Assembly: GCA_004524425.1 (NCBI GenBank)
Contig: SDNN01000099.1
Coordinates: 1-9,895 of the forward strand
Direction of reading: 5' to 3'
Source: Promethearchaeota archaeon
Lineage (GTDB): Archaea; Asgardarchaeota; Lokiarchaeia; Sigynarchaeales; SOKP01
DNA length: 9,895 bases
A program made the translations under genes and the position numbers. Under the pieces are notes generated by a model that worked only from the letters and a program-made list of their open reading frames with translations, had not been told where the DNA came from and did no database searches. Shown piece after piece: positions 5,826 to 9,895 of the stretch. Position 1 is the first letter of the stretch. Each line of letters opens with the position of its first letter.

Positions 5826-6932
5826 TTATTTTGCCTTTTTTGGTAAATCTTTAATTTTCTTTTCCTTTTTAGGAACTTTAACAGATTCGTCAACTATTAC
5901 ATTTTCTGCTTCTATTTTCTCTTCAAATGATTTAGTAGGCTTACTTTTATCTATAGCTTCACTGCAAACCCAGCAACTATTATCAAGATTAATTAATTCT
6001 AAAGCACATTTTTTGCAATATAATACTTTACATTCTGGACAGACGAACACTTCATTAAATCCGGTCAATTTCTTCTTACAAACCATGCAAAGAGATTGCT
6101 CTCGGTGATAGGTCAAATCTTCCTCAGAAATTTCATCAGGTCTATAATAGGACAACGTATCTAAAAGCGATGTTTCTGAGGTGTCAATTTCTGAATCACT
6201 TTTAGATTCTAATTTATCAGTATCAATCTCCTCTTCTTTAATTCCGAGATAAAACAATATCGAGCAACTCATTTCTGCAACCCTCAAGAATATAACAAAA
6301 TAACCCGGAGAACTTAAAATGTCTAATGCACCTAAGGCGAGAAACAAAATAAATGCAAATGCCAAGATGAGAAACTTGCGTTGAATAACTCCAGTTGTTC
6401 GAATTCCCATAATAAGGAACCCTAGTCCAAAAAGTAGAATAGCAGAAACAAAGATAACGCTTAATACAATGAATAGCGGTGTACCAAAAGATATGCTGGA
6501 ATGTACCAGCCCCGAGTCATATTCGGTATATGAAATTGTGAATTGGTTTATCGGGTCGATTAAAAGAAAAATCAAATACATGGCGCTCAATGCGATATAA
6601 ATTGGCAGTATATTCCAAGTATTCTCAGGTATTACTAGCTCGAGAATGACGTACATGCCAATAATGACTATAGGACCAATCCAAATATAAGTTAAAATAT
6701 TATAAATACCATGAATATTCGTCATGTTGTCATTGATTAAAATAAGCGTGAAGAAATCGATGATTATTCCAATATAGATGTGACTTAACAAGAGTATTAA
6801 AATTCCCGTGTAGGAAAGAATATGTGTGCCCGTTTTAGTCGATTTATATAGAGCAAAAAATCCTACAATCACCCCTAGTAAATAGCATCCAAGAGTAGCT
6901 ATACCCTCCAATAAAACTAAGGAAGAGACCAA
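5826..6932 (-). CDS. Seven-helix membrane protein with C-terminal C4C4 RING-like domain, candidate E3 ligase
   Basis: The 368-residue protein begins with about seven hydrophobic helices (roughly 5-28, 40-66, 78-100, 107-126, 151-176, 187-207, 211-230). Basic residues cluster in the 1-2 loop (K30, K33), the 5-6 loop (R178, R185, K186) and the C-terminal tail. By the positive-inside rule the N terminus is outside and the C terminus cytoplasmic. An acidic Ser-rich linker (232-275) leads to eight Cys: C282-x2-C285-x12-C298-x2-C301-x4-C306-x2-C309-x10-C320-x2-C323. The spacing is very close to the C4C4 RING of eukaryotic CNOT4 (x2, x13, x1, x4, x2, x11, x2). A Lys-rich tail follows. Its place directly upstream of the modifier gene supports an E3 role, but a structural zinc ribbon is possible. 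The frame starts at a TTG (6932); an ATG at 6946 is one base out of frame. Confidence 0.75.
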   Translation of the reverse strand: MVSSLVLLEGIATLGCYLLGVIVGFFALYKSTKTGTHILSYTGILILLLSHIYIGIIIDFFTLILINDNMTNIHGIYNILTYIWIGPIVIIGMYVILELVIPENTWNILPIYIALSAMYLIFLLIDPINQFTISYTEYDSGLVHSSISFGTPLFIVLSVIFVSAILLFGLGFLIMGIRTTGVIQRKFLILAFAFILFLALGALDILSSPGYFVIFLRVAEMSCSILFYLGIKEEEIDTDKLESKSDSEIDTSETSLLDTLSYYRPDEISEEDLTYHREQSLCMVCKKKLTGFNEVFVCPECKVLYCKKCALELINLDNSCWVCSEAIDKSKPTKSFEEKIEAENVIVDESVKVPKKEKKIKDLPKKAK

Positions 6933-6970
6933 GAAAAATCACTCATTTTAAAATGAAAATTAACTTTTGT

Positions 6971-6982
6971 TTTAATAAATAA
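6971..6982 (-). promoter_or_regulatory. TATA-like box upstream of the RING-like membrane protein gene
   Basis: Read on the minus strand this is TTATTTATTAAA. Its centre is about 44 bases before the TTG at 6932 and about 30 bases before the out-of-frame ATG at 6946. The latter spacing would suit a nearly leaderless message from that ATG, which is one reason to suspect a single-base error in between. Confidence 0.3.
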
Positions 6983-7073
6983 TAAGAGATTCTAAACTAA
7001 TAAAAATAATAACCAATAATTTAAAAAAAATTATTACTTAAGCCTTTTCTAAAAAGTGAGCATGAGATCTTAT

Positions 7074-7226
7074 TTATTCAAGTTTAATCCAATGCCTACA
7101 CACTTTACATTGAAGTATGCGTATAAAGGCTTTAGAATTTCTGACAGCAAGCATTCGGGGATACATCATACTGCCGCACTTTTCACAAGTATCCATGTTT
7201 TTTGATTTTGATTTTGGTGCGGCCAT
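7074..7226 (-). CDS. Small zinc-ribbon protein, 50 residues
   Basis: The frame runs from ATG at 7226 to TAA at 7074. After a basic start (MAAPKSKSKN) comes 'DTCEKCGSMMYPR', with C14-x2-C17, and near the end 'ILQCKVCRHW' with C40-x2-C43. Two CxxC pairs 22 residues apart, with CGSMM after the first, resemble the N-terminal zinc ribbon of archaeal transcription factor S and RPB9-type proteins (CPKCGSLL), but the second TFS ribbon is missing. It could be a stand-alone RNA polymerase-associated or RNA-binding ribbon. A minus-strand TATA (CTATATAAGA, 7281-7290) lies about 60 bases upstream and AGTGA precedes the ATG weakly. It is divergent from the GNAT gene and lies beyond the start of the RING-like gene on the same strand. 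The ordered cysteines make it very likely real; function is inferred by resemblance only. Confidence 0.75.
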   Translation of the reverse strand: MAAPKSKSKNMDTCEKCGSMMYPRMLAVRNSKAFIRILQCKVCRHWIKLE

Positions 7227-7280
7227 TTTAATCTTCACTTGAGCATAATTCTAAATGGTTATGTTTATGTCGAGAAATAT

Positions 7281-7290
7281 TCTTATATAG
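7281..7290 (-). promoter_or_regulatory. TATA box of the small zinc-ribbon gene
   Basis: The minus strand reads CTATATAAGA. Its centre lies about 60 bases before the ATG at 7226, giving a predicted leader of about 34 bases, long enough for a ribosome-binding site. Confidence 0.4.
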
Positions 7291-7330
7291 GTTGAAATAA
7301 TAAAGAAAATCCCGTTATTTAAGTTTTGAT

Positions 7331-7354
7331 GATCATTTATATAAAAGATCATTT
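7331..7354. promoter_or_regulatory. Direct GATCATTT repeats flanking a TATA element
   Basis: GATCATTT occurs exactly at 7331-7338 and again at 7347-7354, with ATATAAAA between them, so TTTATATAAAA (7336-7346) is bracketed by two identical 8-mers 16 bases apart. The first copy also belongs to the perfect palindrome ATGATCAT (7329-7336). This arrangement suits a regulator competing with TBP. The TATA could fire in either direction, so the target gene (GNAT side or zinc-ribbon side) is unclear. Confidence 0.3.
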
Positions 7355-7419
7355 GAATAAATATTTTGCCCGAAAAAGTTAAGAATTCAAAGCCTTTTTT
7401 CTAAATTGCTTTATTTTTC

Positions 7420-7427
7420 TTTAAATA
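7420..7427 (+). promoter_or_regulatory. TATA box, probable promoter of the GNAT gene
   Basis: TTTAAATA is an exact archaeal TATA consensus. It predicts a transcription start near 7450, almost on the ATG at 7447 of the 30-codon frame and about 95 bases before the GNAT ATG. It is the closest strong promoter element to the GNAT gene on the + strand. Confidence 0.4.
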
Positions 7428-7446
7428 CTTCCATTTTATCTTATTC

Positions 7447-7539
7447 ATGAAATTAGAATTTTGGTGTTTTCAATTACCTATTTTATTAATCATTTTGAAT
7501 TTCAATCAAGGTGATAGCAATTTTATTAATGATGGTTGA
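7447..7539 (+). CDS. Possible 30-residue hydrophobic leader ORF
   Basis: The frame ATG 7447 to TGA 7539 encodes a short hydrophobic peptide beginning MKLEFWCFQLPILLIIL. It lies in the same frame as the GNAT gene and is separated from the ATG at 7546 by the TGA and two further codons (TTG ATC). The predicted transcription start from the TTTAAATA box falls almost on its ATG, so it could be the first reading frame of a leaderless message with the GNAT gene translated by coupling. No homology is recognised, and such frames arise by chance in AT-rich DNA. Confidence 0.25.
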   Translation: MKLEFWCFQLPILLIILNFNQGDSNFINDG

Positions 7540-7545
7540 TTGATC

Positions 7546-7998
7546 ATGTATAGACAAATGGCAATGATTCATCGTGTACGCGCTGCTTCAGTCGATGATA
7601 TTGAATTCATGATCCGCCTTGAACAAAAAACTTGCAGGACCTATTTTGAAAACGTGTCTGACTGGACAGCAGAGTATCAAAGAGAGCATTTTTATGCTTA
7701 TTTCAAACCAAAATACGTGTCCATCATTCAAGATGATTCGCAACTCATGGGTGCGTTTTCATTCTTTTCAAAAAAGAATGTAATTTTCATCCTATACGTT
7801 TATCTCTTACCCGAATTTCAAGGTCAAGGTATTGGAACTTTTATCCTAAAGGGAATAATCAGAATGGCCAAGGCTCAAGGAAAGCCAATTGTCTTGAACA
7901 CCTTCAAGAAAAATACTAAAGCCTTGCGATTATTTATCCGATTAGGTTTTAAAGTAATACACGAGAGTGAGAATAAAATTTTCTTGAAACGGTCATGA
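7546..7998 (+). CDS. GNAT-family N-acetyltransferase
   Basis: The 150-residue protein matches the GNAT fold along its length: an N-terminal 'IHRVRAASVDDIEFMIRLEQ' strand-helix, a central beta sheet ('QLMGAFSFF', 'VIFILYVYLLPEF'), and the acetyl-CoA loop 'QGQGIGTFILKGII' (the Q/R-x2-G-x-G/A motif). The end 'NTFKKNTKALRLFIRLGFKV' contains the Asn and the aromatic-LGF element of motif B. It would transfer an acetyl group from acetyl-CoA to an amine on a protein or small molecule; the substrate is not visible. The ATG at 7546 is preferred over TTG 7540, but ATGs at 7558 and 7564 are also possible because the domain begins only at about residue 7. No well-spaced Shine-Dalgarno box exists. It has no evident link to the ubiquitin genes. 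Confidence 0.85.
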   Translation: MYRQMAMIHRVRAASVDDIEFMIRLEQKTCRTYFENVSDWTAEYQREHFYAYFKPKYVSIIQDDSQLMGAFSFFSKKNVIFILYVYLLPEFQGQGIGTFILKGIIRMAKAQGKPIVLNTFKKNTKALRLFIRLGFKVIHESENKIFLKRS

Positions 7999-8158
7999 AT
8001 TTACTCTATTTCTATAATTTTCAAGAAGCCCATTATTTTATAACATAACTAATGAAAAGGCTAAAGAATGATACGCATTCAAACTTTTAATGATTCAAGA
8101 GCAGTAATGGAACTTAAAGGATTGTATCCAAAATAAAAAAGAAGGAATTAAAAATTGA
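7999..8158. other. Intergenic region after the GNAT gene
   Basis: The 3' ends of the GNAT gene (+) and the 40-residue frame (-) face each other here. A 22-codon + strand frame at 8068-8136 (beginning MIRIQTFNDSRAV) has no ribosome box or recognisable content and I do not call it a gene. No hairpin or strong oligo-T tract stands out. Confidence 0.4.
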
Positions 8159-8281
8159 TTAAATCTCTTTTTCTGACTCGATTACCTCTATATCTTGAGG
8201 TATTTCTTCTAAAGGTACTTCTTTATCTAAAAGGAATGAATCTTTCTTCCTATATACTTCAAAATAACACACTTTTACCAT
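8159..8281 (-). CDS. Possible small acidic protein, 40 residues
   Basis: The frame runs from ATG at 8281 to TAA at 8159, and a TGA directly precedes the ATG, so the start cannot be earlier. The product begins MVKVCYFEVYRKKDSFLL and ends in an acidic stretch 'EEIPQDIEVIESEKEI'. It has one Cys and no membrane segment, and I recognise no family. A perfect minus-strand TTTAAATA (8354-8361) lies about 75 bases upstream. An eight-codon frame (ATG at 8308, MKNIFCRG) ends in the TGA abutting this ATG, so stop and start are contiguous. GGGGTT a few bases ahead is a poor ribosome box. The gene sits downstream of the Kelch gene on the same strand. Confidence 0.4.
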   Translation of the reverse strand: MVKVCYFEVYRKKDSFLLDKEVPLEEIPQDIEVIESEKEI

Positions 8282-8353
8282 TCAACCCCGACAAAAAATA
8301 TTTTTCATAGTCTTGATAATTGTAATATTCTTAATGTTATTATACAAAATTTC

Positions 8354-8361
8354 CTATTTAA
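8354..8361 (-). promoter_or_regulatory. TATA box upstream of the 40-residue frame
   Basis: On the minus strand the bases read TTTAAATA, an exact consensus, 72-80 bases before the ATG at 8281. Transcription would start near 8332, ahead of the eight-codon leader frame at 8285-8308. It is the main reason to think that a transcript is made here separately from the Kelch gene. Confidence 0.4.
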
Positions 8362-8479
8362 ATGTGATGGAAATTCCTTGTTTTCAAATTATTATTTTTA
8401 ACAAGAAAAATAATTAAAAATCAGAAAACTTGTCGAGTTTAGTTTTAAACCTTCAAGGATTGATAAATTCTGATAATTC

Positions 8480-9475
8480 TTAAATGCTAGGCCCGATCGT
8501 GGTATATATAGTTCCAAAATTCATCTTGCGAACAGGAGCCTCCTTCATTTCAATCCATTCTTTTTGATCCCATCGAAAAATCTTATTTGAATGTGGGTTT
8601 CGAGAGCGAATATCAATATTCTCATCTATAGTACCTAAAAATCTCCATAGGAAATCCTTGCTTGCGCGAGTACCACCATGGTGCCAATTTCCCGGTAATT
8701 GGGATTCGAAATGCCAAGTATCAGAATCATAATTATAGACCATGTGCTGCCTTTTGACAGGACCTCTATAATTTATGGTCTTTGGATTATAAAACGCCTC
8801 GTTTGTGTTCCATCCGCCTATAAAATGTAACTCATTTTGCCATTTATCTCCTGATCCATCGGTCGTGGGGATTGGGCATGGTTTCACCACTTCCCATTCA
8901 TCAGTCTTAGGATGGTATCGTTGATTTAATGATCCTTCATACGTGTTTTGTTCAGGATTATTTTGTGTATTGCCCGTAGAAAAATATAACCAACCTTCAT
9001 GATATGAGGGCAAAGGGAATGATTGAGAATGAGGAGCGTCTGCAACGGCCATATCCCATGAGTCATTCACTAGATCATACCTCCAATTCCAATTCACGCG
9101 ACTAAATGGCCCTTGGGCGTTATCGCCACCAAACAAATAAACATAGCGGTTATCAATAATGGGATAGTATTTTCCTAACTTGCTTCTCGGTTGAGGTAAG
9201 GGATTGTAGATTTCCCAAGTATCTTCTTCTATATTATATATTTGTACATGATCACAGCATCCTGAATGAGGTTCTGTCTTACCACCAAAGCAATAAATCT
9301 TGTTCTTGAATGAGGTCCATCCAGCACCCTGAACAGGATGAGGCATTGGTGCTAATTGATTTTTTTCACTAGAATACCATTCATTAGCATCAATGTTATA
9401 TACTGTGGTGTCACCCACCGCATGTTTATTTTCCACTTTCCCGCCAATAGCCCATAGGAATTCTCCTTTCTTCAT
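8480..9475 (-). CDS. Kelch-repeat beta-propeller protein
   Basis: From ATG at 9475 the product has 331 residues; a TTG at 9487 would add four (MKIT) and is less likely. It is built of about six Kelch-type repeats. Each has a strand ending in a Gly pair or similar ('LWAIGGK', 'IYCFGGK', 'VYLFGGD', 'LYFSTGN', 'LHFIGGW', 'LWRFLGT') and then a Tyr/Phe followed by Asp or Asn and Trp ('VYNIDANEW', 'IYNIEEDTW', 'RYDLVNDSW', 'RYHPKTDEW', 'VYNYDSDTW', 'IFRWDQKEW'). Together these make a closed six-bladed propeller. There is no signal peptide or membrane segment, so a cytoplasmic scaffold or binding role is expected; no catalytic residues are recognisable. Sialate mutarotase-like Kelch proteins are one alternative, but nothing here proves it. 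It lies 70 bases downstream of the PHP-type gene on the same strand and may be co-transcribed. Base composition looks less AT-rich than its neighbours. Confidence 0.85.
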   Translation of the reverse strand: MKKGEFLWAIGGKVENKHAVGDTTVYNIDANEWYSSEKNQLAPMPHPVQGAGWTSFKNKIYCFGGKTEPHSGCCDHVQIYNIEEDTWEIYNPLPQPRSKLGKYYPIIDNRYVYLFGGDNAQGPFSRVNWNWRYDLVNDSWDMAVADAPHSQSFPLPSYHEGWLYFSTGNTQNNPEQNTYEGSLNQRYHPKTDEWEVVKPCPIPTTDGSGDKWQNELHFIGGWNTNEAFYNPKTINYRGPVKRQHMVYNYDSDTWHFESQLPGNWHHGGTRASKDFLWRFLGTIDENIDIRSRNPHSNKIFRWDQKEWIEMKEAPVRKMNFGTIYTTIGPSI

Positions 9476-9545
9476 AGTAATCTTCAAGTCATTATTGTTT
9501 TAATTTTTTTTTGATTCTAAGCGCAAAAAACATGATTGAAGGTCA

Positions 9546-9895
9546 TTAGTTTACAAACCATATCGGGGAGGACCAAGCCATGTTGTCATCTTCAAGGAAA
9601 ATGCGCAAGTAATAAAAAATAAACTTTTCGTTCTTCTGTGAGTTATTTAGCGCTATTAAATTAAATGTTTCATTATCTTGGATTTTTAAGTTAGCCTCAT
9701 GAGATTTAATCATGAATTTCTGCAAAATAATATTGTTTCTTATTAATTCTATCCTATGAATCATGATAGGAGATACAATCATCATTGAAATTTTTCTATT
9801 GTTCAATAACTCGGGGTTTTCACTTAAATCTATGATGTCTCCCATAAAAAAATCATTTATATAAAATTCGATTATTATTCTTGACCCCGTAGTTC
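9546..9895 (-). CDS. PHP/DUF3604-type protein, C-terminal fragment (5' end outside window)
   Basis: The minus-strand frame stays open from the TAA at 9546 to the window edge (about 116 residues). The ATG at 9845 is therefore probably internal: the residues ahead of it, 'TGSRIIIEFYINDFFMGD', continue the same domain. The pattern is an initial beta strand, 'MIHRIELIRNNIILQKF', and the end 'FYYLRIFLEDDNMAWSSPIWFVN'. It resembles the C-terminal beta domain that follows the metal-binding PHP barrel in DUF3604-type proteins, where a 'YYVRV.Q.DG..AWSSPIW' ending is common. The metal-binding His/Asp residues would lie outside the window, so no reaction is claimed. It may form a unit with the Kelch gene downstream. 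A T6 tract on the minus strand (9525-9530) just after its stop could be a weak terminator. Confidence 0.65.
   Translation of the reverse strand, partial: TTGSRIIIEFYINDFFMGDIIDLSENPELLNNRKISMMIVSPIMIHRIELIRNNIILQKFMIKSHEANLKIQDNETFNLIALNNSQKNEKFIFYYLRIFLEDDNMAWSSPIWFVN

Larger units (their letters stand above)
7227..7545. other. Divergent regulatory region between zinc-ribbon and GNAT genes
   Basis: About 320 AT-rich bases separate two divergent genes. I see the zinc-ribbon TATA (7281-7290), a TATA flanked by direct repeats (7331-7354), a perfect TTTAAATA box (7420-7427), and a 30-codon open frame (7447-7539) ending just before the GNAT start. AAGGTGA at 7508-7514 resembles a Shine-Dalgarno box, but it is 31 bases from the best GNAT ATG. 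The ATGs nearer to it (7529, 7532) open frames of at most four codons. I found no tRNA-like fold. Confidence 0.5.

Noticed and set aside
5821..6108. 95-codon plus frame
   Set aside because: It is antisense to the zinc-domain part of the RING-like gene, whose ordered cysteines are clearly the coding signal.
8068..8136. 22-codon plus frame after the GNAT gene
   Set aside because: Too short, with no ribosome box, promoter or recognisable content.
9846..9895. Possible gene start at ATG 9845
   Set aside because: The frame stays open upstream to the window edge with domain-like residues, so the gene is taken as partial rather than starting at that ATG.

Overview
The window reads as AT-rich archaeal chromosome, most likely from an Asgard archaeon of the Lokiarchaeia type. 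The signs are a eukaryote-like ubiquitin gene set, a longin domain fused to a small GTPase, TATA-type promoters with short or absent leaders, and oligo-T ends. The phylum is inferred from gene content; there is no rRNA gene to confirm it. I saw no tRNA, rRNA, CRISPR array, IS element or phage gene.

Layout. 1-249: 3' end of a metallo-beta-lactamase-fold hydrolase (+). 528-1946: FAD-dependent dehydrogenase of the COG2509 type (-), convergent with it. 2017-2166: a probable 49-residue small gene (-). 2353-6932: the core of the window. The + strand carries a longin-GTPase fusion, an Rpn11-like JAMM peptidase, an E1-like enzyme and an E2-like enzyme. The - strand, convergent with these, carries a ubiquitin-like modifier and, upstream of it, a seven-helix membrane protein with a C-terminal C4C4 RING-like zinc domain. 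7074-7226: a 50-residue zinc-ribbon protein (-). 7546-7998: GNAT acetyltransferase (+). 8159-8281: a possible 40-residue acidic protein (-). 8480-9475: Kelch-type beta-propeller (-). 9546-9895: C-terminal piece of a PHP/DUF3604-type protein (-) running off the right edge.

How the core genes would work together (inference from families). The modifier is made as a precursor ending Gly-Gly-Lys-Ile-Glu. The JAMM peptidase would trim it to expose Gly-Gly and later remove it from targets. The E1 adenylates it and probably carries it on Cys202, and the E2 carries it on Cys112. The membrane RING-like protein is the natural E3 candidate, which would put ligation at the cytoplasmic face of the membrane. 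The neighbouring longin-GTPase, a membrane-trafficking type of architecture with degenerate G boxes, fits that picture. Archaeal Ub/E1/E2/RING/Rpn11 clusters are known (Caldiarchaeum, Asgard genomes). The parts that look less familiar are the seven-helix RING-like protein paired with the modifier, the longin-GTPase at the head of the conjugation genes, and a SUMO-interacting-motif-like tail on the E2.

Several short genes are set out here from direct reading of the sequence: 2017-2166, 7074-7226, 8159-8281 and, weakly, 7447-7539.
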